DNA of 64,000 nucleotides from Kribbella sp. NBC_01245 (GCF_036226525.1 NZ_CP108487.1:3906001-3970000); one strand, 5' to 3'; shown: positions 8,773 to 17,965, numbered from the stretch's first letter. Notes: a model not told the origin generated them from the letters alone. Numbers and translations are program-made.

Positions 8773-9876
8773 ATGATGCTACGACTGGATCACATCATTG
8801 AGTACCGACAGTTTGCGAGCGTTGACGTGACGGACCAGGTCTTCGAGTACGACGTGTTCGTCCAGGGCACGGTCTTCCTGGACATCGTGCTCACCGGCCT
8901 GCCGCACGCGCCCCAGACCGGGACGGAGATCTTCGCCGAGGGCATGGGCTCCTGCCCCGGCGGGGTCGCGAACTTCGCCATCGCCGCCAGCCGCCTCGGT
9001 CTGCGCAGCGGGCTGGCCGCCGTCTTCGGCGACGACTTGTACGCCGACTTCTGCTGGCGCACGCTCGCCGACCAGGAGAAGGTCGACCTGTCGCACTCGC
9101 GCCGGATCGGCCACTGGCACTCCCCCGTCACGGTCTCGATGTCGATCGACCGGGACCGGGCCATGGTCACGCATGCGCACGACGCGCCCGGCGACCCGAG
9201 CAAGCTGGTCGGCCCGGGCCTGCTCACCAAGACCGCGATCGTGCCGGTCACCGAGGAACAGCCCGAGTGGACGATCGAGGCCCGCCGCTCCGGCGCGCTG
9301 CTGTTCGGCGATGTCGGCTGGGACCCGACCGACACCTGGTCGCCGGCCGTGCTCGACGTACTGGACGGTTTCCACGCGTTCACCCCGAACGCGGTCGAGG
9401 CGATGGCCTACACCCGGACCGACTCGCCCGAGGCCGCATTGCGCAAATTGGCCGAGCGGGTGCCGCTGGCTGTGGTGACGAACGGCTCGGACGGCGTGAT
9501 GGCGATCGACTCTTCCACCGGCGAGGAGGCCCAGGTCCCGGCGCTGCCCGTCCGCCAGTACGACCCGACCGGCGCGGGCGACGTCTTCCTGGCGTCACTG
9601 GTGCTCGGCACGCTGCGCGAATGGCCGCTCGCGCATCGGCTGGCCTTCAGCAATCTCTGCGCCGGCCTGTCCGTGCAGCACTTCGGCGGTTCGCTCGCGG
9701 CACCGGGCTGGGGCGACATCATCGACTGGGTCCGCGACCACGGCCGCTCCCACCCGGGCGACGTCGACCCGGTCATCCTCCGCCAGTACGCCTTCATCGG
9801 CGACGTCCTGCCCGAAGGCCCCGTCCCGATCGTCCGCCGCGCCGGCGCCACCATCGCGCGCCTCTCCGACGCCTGA
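8773..9876 (+). CDS. PfkB-family carbohydrate kinase
   Basis: About 367 residues. The ribokinase/PfkB fold shows the substrate-side signature PGGVANFAIAASRLG (about residues 62-76) and the C-terminal signature DPTGAGDVFLAS, in which Asp270 is the catalytic base. It phosphorylates a sugar or nucleoside with ATP in the cytoplasm. It lies about 100 bp upstream of a sugar ABC importer on the same strand, so it probably phosphorylates the imported sugar. The start is uncertain: ATG codons at 8773 and 8776 were preferred, while the conserved domain begins near residue 27, so a GTG nearer 8827 is possible. Confidence 0.85.
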   Translation: MMLRLDHIIEYRQFASVDVTDQVFEYDVFVQGTVFLDIVLTGLPHAPQTGTEIFAEGMGSCPGGVANFAIAASRLGLRSGLAAVFGDDLYADFCWRTLADQEKVDLSHSRRIGHWHSPVTVSMSIDRDRAMVTHAHDAPGDPSKLVGPGLLTKTAIVPVTEEQPEWTIEARRSGALLFGDVGWDPTDTWSPAVLDVLDGFHAFTPNAVEAMAYTRTDSPEAALRKLAERVPLAVVTNGSDGVMAIDSSTGEEAQVPALPVRQYDPTGAGDVFLASLVLGTLREWPLAHRLAFSNLCAGLSVQHFGGSLAAPGWGDIIDWVRDHGRSHPGDVDPVILRQYAFIGDVLPEGPVPIVRRAGATIARLSDA

Positions 9877-9979
9877 CCCGCCCTGTGGATAACCCGCCCG
9901 GGCGAACCTCCGTTGGTCGTAGGGTCGGGGGAAGTGCGTGACGGTCGGGTCACGCTGGGTTTCGGTGGAGGTGCGGGGT

Positions 9980-11275
9980 ATGGCTTCGGGCGGTAACCAG
10001 GTGGGTGGCGGTCAGGGGTTCGGGCGGCGGCGGTTTCTGGCGCTCGGGGGTGGCCTGGCTGCGATGGCCGTCGCGGGCTGCGGGTCGAACACGGGCCGCG
10101 GTGGGTCACCAGCGGGTGGCGACAAGCCGGAGCTGGCCCAGTGGTACCACCAGTACGGCGAGACCGGCACCCAGCAGGCCGTCAAGAAGTACGCCGCCGA
10201 GTATCCCGACGCGACCGTCAACGTCGTCTGGACCACAGGCGACTACGACAAGAAGGCCGCGTCGGCGCTGCTGACCGACAGCGGGCCGGACGTCTTCGAA
10301 TACGGCAACGGCCCGAGCATCGACATGATCAAGGCGGGCCAGGTCGCGGATCTGACCGACCTGCTCGGCGACGCGAAGGACGACTTCACGCCCTCGCTGC
10401 TGCAGCGCATGACGTACCAGGGCAAGTTGTACGGCATTCCCCAGGTGACCGACATGCAGTTGCTGGTCTACCGCAAGAGCATGCTCGAGAACGCCGGAGT
10501 CCAGCCGCCCGAGACCGTCGACGAGCTGATCGCGGCGGCGAAAGCGCTGACCAGCGCCAAGGTGAAGGGCCTGTTCGTCGGCAACGACGGCGGCGTCGGC
10601 ATCCTCGGCGGTCCCGCGCTCTGGTCGGCCGGGCTCGACTATCTGACCGAGGAGAACACGTTCGGCTTCGACGAACCGGCCGCGATCGAGTCGTTCCGCA
10701 AGTTGCGCCAGCTGTTCACCTCGGGCTCACTGCTGCTCGGCGCACCGACCGACTGGTCCGACCCGTCGGCCCTCACGCAGGGCCTGACCGCGATGCAGTT
10801 CACCGGCTTGTGGACGTTCCCGCAACTGCAGAAGGACCTCGGGGACGACTTCGACGTGCTGCCCTGGCCCAAGCTGAACGACGGCGGTAAGGCCAGCGTC
10901 CCAGTGGGCGCCTTCGCCGCGGCCGTGAGCACGAAGTCGAAGAACGTCGACGCCGCGAAGAAGTTCATCAAGTGGCTGTGGGTCGACCAGACCGACAAGC
11001 AGCTCGATTGGGCCCAGTCGTACGGGTTCCACATCCCGGCCCGCAAAAGCCTGATCGAGACGGCCGAGAAGCTGAAGTCCGGCCCGGCGGCCGACGCGGC
11101 GAGGCTGGTGAACGAGGTCGGCCGGCCGCAGACGCCGTTGCTGTGGACGCCGAAGGCCTCGACGGCGTACTCCGACGCCCTGAACAAGATCATCAAGAAC
11201 GGCGCCGACCCGGCCGCGCAGATCAAGACCGTGAAGGCCGTCGTGGACGCAGAGCTGAAGCGCATCGCGGGGTGA
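9980..11275 (+). CDS. Sugar ABC transporter substrate-binding lipoprotein
   Basis: A 431-residue family 1 solute-binding protein. The N-terminus has a twin-arginine-like stretch (FGRRRFLALGGG) and a lipobox AVAGC with the lipidated Cys at residue 34, so it is probably exported and anchored outside the membrane. The body has the usual features, such as GPDVFEYGNG, LYGIPQVTDMQLLVYRK and a late GAFAAAVSTKSKN. The ATG at 9980 was chosen because GGTGGAGGTG lies 8 nt upstream. It delivers sugar to the two permeases that follow; its stop overlaps the GTG start of the first. Confidence 0.92.
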   Translation: MASGGNQVGGGQGFGRRRFLALGGGLAAMAVAGCGSNTGRGGSPAGGDKPELAQWYHQYGETGTQQAVKKYAAEYPDATVNVVWTTGDYDKKAASALLTDSGPDVFEYGNGPSIDMIKAGQVADLTDLLGDAKDDFTPSLLQRMTYQGKLYGIPQVTDMQLLVYRKSMLENAGVQPPETVDELIAAAKALTSAKVKGLFVGNDGGVGILGGPALWSAGLDYLTEENTFGFDEPAAIESFRKLRQLFTSGSLLLGAPTDWSDPSALTQGLTAMQFTGLWTFPQLQKDLGDDFDVLPWPKLNDGGKASVPVGAFAAAVSTKSKNVDAAKKFIKWLWVDQTDKQLDWAQSYGFHIPARKSLIETAEKLKSGPAADAARLVNEVGRPQTPLLWTPKASTAYSDALNKIIKNGADPAAQIKTVKAVVDAELKRIAG

Positions 11276-12204
11276 GTTCGACAGCGCCGTCACTGGCCCG
11301 GCGGCTGAGGGGCCGTCACGATCGCAATCTCTGGTTCGGGATCTTCGTCGGCCCCTTCCTGCTGGGTCTGCTGATCTTCGTCTACGTCCCGATCCTGTGG
11401 AGCGTCTTCCTCAGCTTCTTCGACGCCCGCAACACCGTCACACCGACGGATTTCGTTGGCGTGGGCAACTACGTGGACATGCTGAGCGATCCGGCGTTCC
11501 GGTCCAGCCTGGCCACGTTCGTGCTGTTCGCGGCGTTCATCGTGCCGACCACGTTCGTCTGCTCGCTCGGCCTTGCCCTGCTGGTGAATCGGGCCCGCTT
11601 CGCGAAGGCGTTCTTCCGCTCGGTCTTCTTCCTGCCGACGGCCTGCTCGTACGTCGTGGCCTCGATGATCTGGAAGCTCTCGATCTTCTCGGGTGTGCGC
11701 TTCGGCCTGATGAACACCGTGCTCGGCTGGTTCGGGCTCGAGCCGATCGCCTGGCTGTCGGTCACCCAGCCGCCTTGGTACTGGCTGGTGATCGTCACGG
11801 CGCGCATGTGGTTGCAGGCCGGCTTCTACATGATCCTCTTCCTCGCCGGCCTGCAAAGGATCTCCCCGACGCTCTACGAAGCCGCGGCCATCGACGGCGC
11901 CACTGGCTGGAAGGTGCTGCGCTTCATCACCCTGCCCCAACTACGCGCCACCTCAACCGCCGTACTGCTTCTGCTGCTGATCATCGCGTTCCAGGCGTTT
12001 GACGAGTTCTACAACCTACTGTCGACCTCCGGGCAATACCCGCCGTATGCGCGACCGCCACTCGTCTATCTCTACTACGCCGCGCTAGGCCAGGGGCAGG
12101 ACTTCGGCCACGGCAGTGCGGGCGCGGTCATCCTCACGCTGATGATCGCGCTGATCGCCCTCGTCCAGGGCAGATTCCTGGGCCTCGGCAAGAGGGAGGA
12201 CTGA
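11272..12204 (+). CDS. Sugar ABC transporter permease (MalF type)
   Basis: A 310-residue protein with six predicted membrane helices. The cytoplasmic EAA loop is YEAAAIDGATGWKVLRFITLP, shown by its AIDGA core, which contacts the ATPase. The GTG start at 11272 overlaps the stop of the binding-protein gene (GTGA), and its own stop overlaps the next ATG (TGATG at 12202-12206), so the three genes are translationally coupled. No ATP-binding gene is in the window. In actinobacteria such importers often share a distant MsiK-type ATPase; that is inferred here. Confidence 0.93.
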   Translation: MSSTAPSLARRLRGRHDRNLWFGIFVGPFLLGLLIFVYVPILWSVFLSFFDARNTVTPTDFVGVGNYVDMLSDPAFRSSLATFVLFAAFIVPTTFVCSLGLALLVNRARFAKAFFRSVFFLPTACSYVVASMIWKLSIFSGVRFGLMNTVLGWFGLEPIAWLSVTQPPWYWLVIVTARMWLQAGFYMILFLAGLQRISPTLYEAAAIDGATGWKVLRFITLPQLRATSTAVLLLLLIIAFQAFDEFYNLLSTSGQYPPYARPPLVYLYYAALGQGQDFGHGSAGAVILTLMIALIALVQGRFLGLGKRED

Positions 12205-13052
12205 TGGCGACCATCAAGCGTTCGCGGACCGACCGTTTCGGCGGTGTGATCCGGTACGTCGTACTCGTGGTCGGCGCTTTGTTCTTCCTGCTGCCGTTCT
12301 ACCTGCTGGTGCGCAACGGGTTGTCGACGACGAGCGAGATCACCTCGCCGGACTGGAAGTTCTGGCCGTCGCAGTTGCAGTGGGGCAATATCGCGGACCT
12401 GTTCAACGACCCGTCCGTGCCGATGTTCCGCAGCCTGGTCAACTCGCTGCTGATCGCGGTGGTGCAGACCGTCGCGGTGCTGGTGATCTCGGGCCTCGCG
12501 GGGTACGGCCTGGCCCGGATCCCCTTCCGGTATGCGAATGCCGTCTTCTACGTCATCGTCGCCACCCTGCTCATCCCGGCCGCGGTGACGTTCGTGCCGA
12601 GCTTCGTGCTGGTCTCGACCCTGGGCTGGATCTCGACGCTGCGCGGGCTGATCATCCCCGGCTTGTTCCAGGCGTTCGCGACTTTCCTCTTCCGGCAGTA
12701 CTTCCTGGGCTTTCCCAAGGAGCTGGAGGAGGCCGCACAACTGGACGGTGTCGGCTATTGGGGCACCTTCTGGCGCGTGGTCGTGCCGAACTCGACCGGG
12801 TTCATCGCCGCCATCGGCACCATCACGTTCATCGGTTCGTGGAACGCCTTTCTCTGGCCGCTGGTGATCGGTCAGGACCCGAGCTCGTGGACCGTGCAGA
12901 TCGCGCTCTCGACCTTCCTCACCGCCCAGACGATCAACCTGCCGCAGCTGTTCATCGCCGCCTCGATCGCGATCCTGCCGCTGGTGGTGATGTTCGTCTT
13001 CCTGCAACGCTGGATCGTCGAAGGCGTCGAGCGGTCCGGCATCAGCGAGTAG
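12204..13052 (+). CDS. Sugar ABC transporter permease (MalG type)
   Basis: A 282-residue protein with six predicted helices and the EAA loop (EEAAQLDGVGYWGTFWRVV). It pairs with the preceding permease to form the membrane channel. The ATG shares one base with the upstream stop. The GTG-rich N-terminus (KRSRTDRFGGVIRYVVL) is the usual cytoplasmic lead-in. No clear terminator follows, although the motif GCATGAATAGC occurs twice downstream (13063-13073 and 13096-13106). Confidence 0.93.
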   Translation: MATIKRSRTDRFGGVIRYVVLVVGALFFLLPFYLLVRNGLSTTSEITSPDWKFWPSQLQWGNIADLFNDPSVPMFRSLVNSLLIAVVQTVAVLVISGLAGYGLARIPFRYANAVFYVIVATLLIPAAVTFVPSFVLVSTLGWISTLRGLIIPGLFQAFATFLFRQYFLGFPKELEEAAQLDGVGYWGTFWRVVVPNSTGFIAAIGTITFIGSWNAFLWPLVIGQDPSSWTVQIALSTFLTAQTINLPQLFIAASIAILPLVVMFVFLQRWIVEGVERSGISE

Positions 13053-13174
13053 CACGACCTACGCATGAATAGCGGGTATTAAACCCATTGCCAGGGCATG
13101 AATAGCAAGAGCCCTTGACGATTCTCCGCATTCGTGACCATCATTCTCAAATCCCACCGGATTACATTACCCAA

Positions 13175-13200
13175 ATTCATTCCACATGCACGGAATGAAT
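13175..13200. promoter_or_regulatory. Inverted repeat upstream of the PL14-like gene
   Basis: ATTCATTCC (13175-13183) and its exact complement GGAATGAAT (13192-13200) are separated by 8 nt, 55 bp before the ATG at 13255. The size and placement fit an operator for a dimeric repressor. No regulator gene is adjacent, so the protein is unknown. Confidence 0.4.
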
Positions 13201-13254
13201 GTGCGATCGCCCCCCTTGCCGCACTCCTCCTCCGCCTGTGAATAGAGGGTAAGA

Positions 13255-14145
13255 ATGAAGAAGAAGGTACTACTCGCCGCATTCACCACCGCCGTCCTGC
13301 TCACCGCCGGTCAGGTGGCGACCTCTGCCGCCCAGCCCAGCGCCGTCACCGCGGTCAAGTGGAACGGGTTCGAGCGACCGGCCCACGGCACCGCCTACAC
13401 CCTGAGCCAGTGGTCCACCGACGGCTGGAGCGCACCCTGGAGCGAGGGCCTGGAAACCCGCTCCATGATCGACAGCAGCACCACCGCCCATTCCGGCACG
13501 AAATCACTCCGGATCTTCTATCCCAAAGGCAAAATCGGCCCGGCCGACTCCGGAGCGCAAGCGCCGTTCACCCTCACCAAGGGCCGGGAGTACTACGTCT
13601 CGCAGTGGATCCGCTTCAGCAGCACCTTCAGCTGGGGCACCACCCAGTACGCCGGCAAGATCGGCGTCGGCCTCCGCGGCGGCGCGGGTTGCTCCGGCGG
13701 CACGACGTGCACCGGCTACAACGGGTTCACGTCCCGGCTGATCTGGCGCAGCAGCGGCCAGGCGGCGATTTACTACTACCACATGGATCAGACCGGCACG
13801 TACGGCGATTACCGGAATCTGACCAAGGCGAGTGGCGAGGTGATCAAGTATCCGCGTGGCGCCTGGATGCACGTCGCCCAGAAGGTCAGGGTCAATACCG
13901 TGACAAACGGTAATGCCAATCCGGACGGCGAGATCGAGGTCTGGTTCAACGGAGTTTCGGCGGCGAAGATCACCGGATTGCGTTTTGTGCGTAATGCGGA
14001 CCTGGTCGACTCGGCGATGTTCTCGTCCTTCGCCGGCGGCGCGACGGCCGAATTCGCTCCGGCCAACGACTCCTGGATCTGGTACGACACCCTCAAGGTG
14101 AGCACCAACCGCGCGGAGATCTGCGAGATCAGCGGCGGCTGCTAA
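13255..14145 (+). CDS. Secreted polysaccharide lyase-14-like protein
   Basis: A 296-residue protein with a signal peptide (KKK then a hydrophobic stretch, cleavage near residue 26). The mature part follows the pattern of PL14-like beta-jelly-roll proteins: an early YVSQWIRFSSTFSWG, then GKIGVGLRGG, a disulfide-suited CSGGTTC, GFTSRLIWR, a YYYHMDQ strand, FPRGxW-like YPRGAWMHVAQKVRVN and a late WYDTLKV. Such proteins act on uronic-acid polymers (alginate, glucuronan) by beta-elimination. The fold assignment is fairly sure; the substrate and activity are inferred. A GAGGGTAAG ribosome site precedes the ATG. Convergent with the oxidoreductase at 14151. Confidence 0.75.
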   Translation: MKKKVLLAAFTTAVLLTAGQVATSAAQPSAVTAVKWNGFERPAHGTAYTLSQWSTDGWSAPWSEGLETRSMIDSSTTAHSGTKSLRIFYPKGKIGPADSGAQAPFTLTKGREYYVSQWIRFSSTFSWGTTQYAGKIGVGLRGGAGCSGGTTCTGYNGFTSRLIWRSSGQAAIYYYHMDQTGTYGDYRNLTKASGEVIKYPRGAWMHVAQKVRVNTVTNGNANPDGEIEVWFNGVSAAKITGLRFVRNADLVDSAMFSSFAGGATAEFAPANDSWIWYDTLKVSTNRAEICEISGGC

Positions 14146-14150
14146 CCCCG

Positions 14151-15143
14151 CTAAACGTAGGGGATGATGCGCTCGCCATACGCGGCGAGCGTGTCCTCCT
14201 TGCTGTCGTGCTGAAGGTAGACGGCGAACTGGTCGACGCCGATATCGGCCAGTTCCTTCAACCGGGCAAGGTGATTCTCAACCGGCCCGAGAATGCAGAA
14301 CCGGTCCACCACCTCGTCCGGCACGAACGACGTATGCGGGTTCCCGGCGCGGCCGTGCTCGGCGTAGTCGTACCCCTTCCGCCCTTCGATGTACGCCGTG
14401 AGGGCCGCCGGCACCGCGCCCGTCGATCCGTACCGCTCGACGATATCCGCGACGTGGTTGCCGACCATGCCACCGAACCACCGGGTCTGGTCCCGCTGAT
14501 GCGCGAGGTCGTCGCCGACATACGCGGGCGCCGCGACGCAGAACGTGATCGCCTCCGGATCACGCCCGGCCTCCTCGGCGGCCCGACGTACGGCGGCGAT
14601 CATCCAGGCGGCGATGTCCGGATCGGCCAGTTGCAGGATGTACCCGTCGCCGACTTGGCCCGTCGCTTCCAGCGCCTTCGGCCCGTACGCCGCGACCCAG
14701 ACCTCGAGCGCACCGCCTTCGGCCCACGTGAACTTGAGCTCCTTACCGCGGTACGTCACGCTCCGCCCGCAGGCCAGCTCGCGAACGACCTCGACGCATT
14801 CCTTCATCTCCGCGATCGTGCCGGGCTTCGCGCCGATCGTGCGCAGGGCGGAATCACCCCGGCCGATACCGCAGACCGTGCGGTTGCCGTACATCTCGTT
14901 CAGGGTGGCGAACTGGGACGCGATCACGGTCCAGTCCCGCGTGCCGGGATTCGTCACCATCGGCCCGACCATCACCCGCGAGGTCGCGGCCAGGATCGCG
15001 CTGTAGATGACGAACGGCTCTTGCCAGAGCAGGTGCGAGTCGAACGTCCAGACGTGACTGAAGCCCGCCTCTTCCGCCTTGCGGGAAAGCTCGACCACCG
15101 CTTTCGCGGGCGGATCACACTGGAAGACCACGCCAATGTCCAT
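14151..15143 (-). CDS. LLM-class F420-dependent oxidoreductase of the hydantoinase-linked type
   Basis: A 330-residue TIM-barrel protein of the luciferase-like family (MDIGVVFQCDPPAKAVVELSR, then FSHVWTFDSH, VGPMVTNPGTRDW and GIGRGDSALR). This subgroup is the one usually annotated as F420-dependent and found beside hydantoinases. It ends the operon beta-ureidopropionase, dihydropyrimidinase, oxidoreductase (9-bp gap to the latter). A tempting role is the redox step that makes or uses dihydropyrimidine, because no PreA/PreT-type dehydrogenase is nearby. That role and the F420 cofactor are inferred; FMN use cannot be excluded. Confidence 0.85.
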   Translation of the reverse strand: MDIGVVFQCDPPAKAVVELSRKAEEAGFSHVWTFDSHLLWQEPFVIYSAILAATSRVMVGPMVTNPGTRDWTVIASQFATLNEMYGNRTVCGIGRGDSALRTIGAKPGTIAEMKECVEVVRELACGRSVTYRGKELKFTWAEGGALEVWVAAYGPKALEATGQVGDGYILQLADPDIAAWMIAAVRRAAEEAGRDPEAITFCVAAPAYVGDDLAHQRDQTRWFGGMVGNHVADIVERYGSTGAVPAALTAYIEGRKGYDYAEHGRAGNPHTSFVPDEVVDRFCILGPVENHLARLKELADIGVDQFAVYLQHDSKEDTLAAYGERIIPYV

Positions 15144-15152
15144 GCGTTCTCC

Positions 15153-16556
15153 TCAGACCAGGTACGACGAGAGGCCGCGCTTCAGGTACCGGCCGTGGCC
15201 CTTCCGGCCATGGTAGGTGCCATCGGCAACGATTACCTCACCTCGCGACATCACCGTGTCGACGTGACCGGCGATCTCGTAACCCTCATAGGCCGAATGG
15301 TCCATGTTCATGTGGTGCGTCTCGGCGCTGATCCGGGTCCGCCCGTTCGGGTCGTAGATCACCAGGTCGGCGTCGGAGCCGGGCGCCACGATGCCCTTCT
15401 GCGGATACAACCCGAACATCCGGGCCGGCGTCGTCGCGATCGTCTCGACCCAGCGCTCGAGCGAGAGCTGGCCGTCGACGACACCTTGGTACAGCAGGTC
15501 GACCCGATGCTCGACACCACCGATACCGTTCGGGATCTTCGAGAAGTCGCCCAGGCCGAGCTCCTTCTGATCCTTGAAGCAGAACGGGCAATGGTCGGTC
15601 GAGACGACGGCAAGATCGTTGCTGCGCAAACCCTTCCACAAGTCACGCTGGTGCGACTCGTGCTTGCTCCGCAGCGGCGTCGAGCAGACCCACTTCGCAC
15701 CCTCGAACCCAGGCGCGCCGAGCTGATCCTCCAACGTCAGGTACAGGTACTGCGGGCAGGTCTCGGCGAACACGTTGCGCCCGGCGTCACGAGCCTCCGC
15801 GACGGCCTCCAGCGCCTTACTGGCCGAGAGGTGCACGATGTAGAGCGGGCAGTCCGACGCCACCGAGGCCAGCGCGATCGCCCGGTTGGTCGCCTCGGCC
15901 TCGAGCGCTGCCGGCCGGGTCAGCCCGTGGTTGATCGGGTCCGTCTCGCCGCGCGCCAGCGCCTGCTGCACCAGCACGTCGATCGCGATGCCGTTCTCCG
16001 CGTGCATCATGATCATCGCGCCGTTGTCCCGGGCGGTCTGCATCGCGCGCAGGATCTGGCCGTCATCGGAGTAGAAGACGCCGGGATACGCCATGAACAG
16101 CTTGAAACTGGTGATGCCCTCGTCGCCGACCAGCTGGTCCATCGCCTTCAGGGCATCGGCGTCGACACCACCGAGGATCATGTGGAACGCGTAGTCGATG
16201 TGGCAGTTGCCGTCGGCCTTGCGATGCCAGGCGGCCAACCCGTCCTGCACCACCTCGCCGGTCCTCTGCACGGCGAAGTCGATGATCGTGGTGGTCCCAC
16301 CCCAGGCCGCGGCACGCGTCCCGGTCTCGAAGGTGTCACTGGCCGCCGTACCACCGAAGGGCAGTTCCATGTGGGTATGGGCGTCGATCCCGCCGGGAAT
16401 CACATACTTGCCCGAGGCATCGATCGTGTGCTCGACCGTGACCGGGTACGACGGGTCCAGCACGGCCACGATCTTCTCGCCGTCGACCAGTACGTCCGCG
16501 CGGTGCGATCCGGTCGGGCCGACGACCGTACCGCCCTTGATCAGGGTAGCCATCAC
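15153..16556 (-). CDS. hydA: Dihydropyrimidinase / D-hydantoinase
   Basis: A 466-467 residue amidohydrolase of normal length. It has the metal-binding HTH (His60, His62) in GIDAHTHMELPFGG, the carboxylated Lys152 in GITSFKLFMAYPG, then MMHAENG, VHLSAS and STDHCPF. It hydrolyses the ring of dihydrouracil, dihydrothymine or related hydantoins to N-carbamyl products. The start is GTG 16556 or the adjacent ATG 16553; both overlap the upstream stop (16553-16555), showing translational coupling with the beta-ureidopropionase-like gene that acts on its product. Confidence 0.93.
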   Translation of the reverse strand: MMATLIKGGTVVGPTGSHRADVLVDGEKIVAVLDPSYPVTVEHTIDASGKYVIPGGIDAHTHMELPFGGTAASDTFETGTRAAAWGGTTTIIDFAVQRTGEVVQDGLAAWHRKADGNCHIDYAFHMILGGVDADALKAMDQLVGDEGITSFKLFMAYPGVFYSDDGQILRAMQTARDNGAMIMMHAENGIAIDVLVQQALARGETDPINHGLTRPAALEAEATNRAIALASVASDCPLYIVHLSASKALEAVAEARDAGRNVFAETCPQYLYLTLEDQLGAPGFEGAKWVCSTPLRSKHESHQRDLWKGLRSNDLAVVSTDHCPFCFKDQKELGLGDFSKIPNGIGGVEHRVDLLYQGVVDGQLSLERWVETIATTPARMFGLYPQKGIVAPGSDADLVIYDPNGRTRISAETHHMNMDHSAYEGYEIAGHVDTVMSRGEVIVADGTYHGRKGHGRYLKRGLSSYLV

Positions 16557-17395
16557 GGTGCCGTCAGATCGCCGTACGCCTCAGGCCGGCGATCCCGGTA
16601 GAACTGCCACCTGTCCCGCACCTCGGTCAGCTTCGACAGGTCGAGATCCCGCACGATCAGCTCTGGGTTGTGCGCGTCGCCGACCTCGCCGACGAACTTG
16701 CCCTCGGGATCAACGAAGTACGACGTGCCGTAGAAGTCGTTCTCGCCGTACTCGCTCTCGATGCCGACCCGGTTGATCGCGCCGATGAAGTACTCGTTGG
16801 CGACGGCCGAGGCGGGTTGCTCCAGCTTCCACAGGTACGACGAGAGGCCGCGGTGGGTGGCCGACGGGTTGAACACGATCTCGGCGCCGTTGAGGCCGAG
16901 CGCGCGCCATCCCTCGGGGAAGTGCCGGTCGTAGCAGATGTAGACGCCGACCTTGCCGACGGCCGTGTCGAAGACGGGATAGCCGAGGTTGCCGGGGCGG
17001 AAGTAGAACTTCTCCCAGAAACCCTTCACCTGCGGGATGTGGTTCTTCCGGTACTTGCCGAGATACTTGCCGTCGGCATCGATCACGGCCGCGGTGTTGT
17101 AGAGCACGCCCGGCTGCTCCTGCTCGTAGACCGGCAGCACGATCACCATGCCGAGCTCTTTCGCGAGGGCGCTGAACCGCTCGACGGTGGGGCCGGGCAC
17201 GGATTCGGCGTACTCGTAGAACTTGGGGTCCTGGAGCTGGCAGAAATACGGCCCGTAGAACAGCTCCTGGAAGCAGATCACCTTGGCGCCGGCCGCTGCG
17301 GCCTGCCGGGTGTACTCCTCGTGGGCCTTGATCATCGACTCCTGGTCACCGGTCCAGTTCGTCTGCACCAGTGCCGCCCGCACGATCCCTGCCAT
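16553..17395 (-). CDS. Nitrilase-superfamily N-carbamoyl-beta-alanine amidohydrolase (beta-ureidopropionase)
   Basis: A 280-residue protein with the full Glu-Lys-Cys triad: Glu44 in ICFQELFYGPYF, Lys117 in GKYRKNHIPQ and Cys154 in VYICYDRHFPEG. The motifs PQVKGFWEKFYFRPGN and NPSATHRGLSSYLWKLEQPA resemble beta-ureidopropionases. It converts N-carbamoyl-beta-alanine to beta-alanine, CO2 and ammonia, the last step of reductive uracil breakdown. The ATG at 17395 was chosen because GGGGAGGCGG lies just upstream, although the frame is open to 17434. First gene of the three-gene operon. Confidence 0.92.
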   Translation of the reverse strand: MAGIVRAALVQTNWTGDQESMIKAHEEYTRQAAAAGAKVICFQELFYGPYFCQLQDPKFYEYAESVPGPTVERFSALAKELGMVIVLPVYEQEQPGVLYNTAAVIDADGKYLGKYRKNHIPQVKGFWEKFYFRPGNLGYPVFDTAVGKVGVYICYDRHFPEGWRALGLNGAEIVFNPSATHRGLSSYLWKLEQPASAVANEYFIGAINRVGIESEYGENDFYGTSYFVDPEGKFVGEVGDAHNPELIVRDLDLSKLTEVRDRWQFYRDRRPEAYGDLTAP

Positions 17396-17733
17396 GCCGC
17401 CTCCCCATCGAGTCCGCTGCCGAGAAGACCTCATGCTCTATCGCGACCGGGTGGGAGTCAACGGTTATCGCTCTTTGGGCACACTTCGAGAGATTTTCGG
17501 GATCTCTGGGGATTCAGTGGAGGGTTCCGCAGGCCCGGACCCGGGTGATCAACGCCGTCACAGGGGACGGTGACCTCCCCGGCCGGGACCTGCAGCACCG
17601 GTCGCGAAAACCGGCGAACGGCGATTCTACCGCCGCCACCGGCGCGCGCACGGCGGAGGTTGCCGTGGGCACCTTTATCGGCACCTGCAGCCGGCCCGCG
17701 CAACCCGCGCGGTGACGCAGCGAAGTGGCTCGA
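17396..17733. other. Non-coding spacer with a small inverted repeat
   Basis: These 338 bp lie upstream of the pyrimidine-catabolism operon. I see no convincing gene; the open frame on the minus strand at 17458-17703 has Arg/Gly-rich low-complexity content. The inverted repeat AGAGAT-N7-ATCTCT (17489-17507) lies about 95 bp upstream of the operon start and could be an operator. No regulator gene is adjacent. Confidence 0.5.
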
Positions 17734-17919
17734 TTACAGCAATACCAGGGCGATCACGACGATCGCCACCACGGCAACGGCGGCCACGATCGCAATGGTC
17801 TTGGTATTCGACTTCGGCGCGGCGACCTCACCGGTCGCGCCTTCGTCGACGAAGGCCCTGAACATCTGCGTGCTCGCGCCGGGGTCCTGCTCGTTCTCGT
17901 GGTTGTGGTTGTCAGCCAT
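17734..17919 (-). CDS. Small C-terminally anchored membrane protein
   Basis: A 61-residue protein (MADNHNHENEQDPGASTQMF...). A hydrophilic His/Asn/Glu-rich N-terminus is followed by one C-terminal transmembrane helix (about residues 39-60, IAIVAAVAVVAIVVIALVLL) that ends the protein. This suggests a tail-anchored topology. No family with known function is recognised; reality is supported by the clean charge/hydrophobic division. Confidence 0.6.
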   Translation of the reverse strand: MADNHNHENEQDPGASTQMFRAFVDEGATGEVAAPKSNTKTIAIVAAVAVVAIVVIALVLL

Positions 17920-17965
17920 GGCCCGCACCCTACCTGGGCTCGTTTTGCACCGGCATCCGGCCGCG

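Noticed and set aside
14208..16601. A 797-codon plus-strand frame
   Set aside because: Antisense shadow of the LLM oxidoreductase and dihydropyrimidinase genes, both of which have intact active-site motifs.
17458..17703. A possible 81-residue minus-strand gene upstream of the pyrimidine operon
   Set aside because: Arg/Gly/Pro-rich sequence without a ribosome site or family resemblance; it is more likely non-coding leader.
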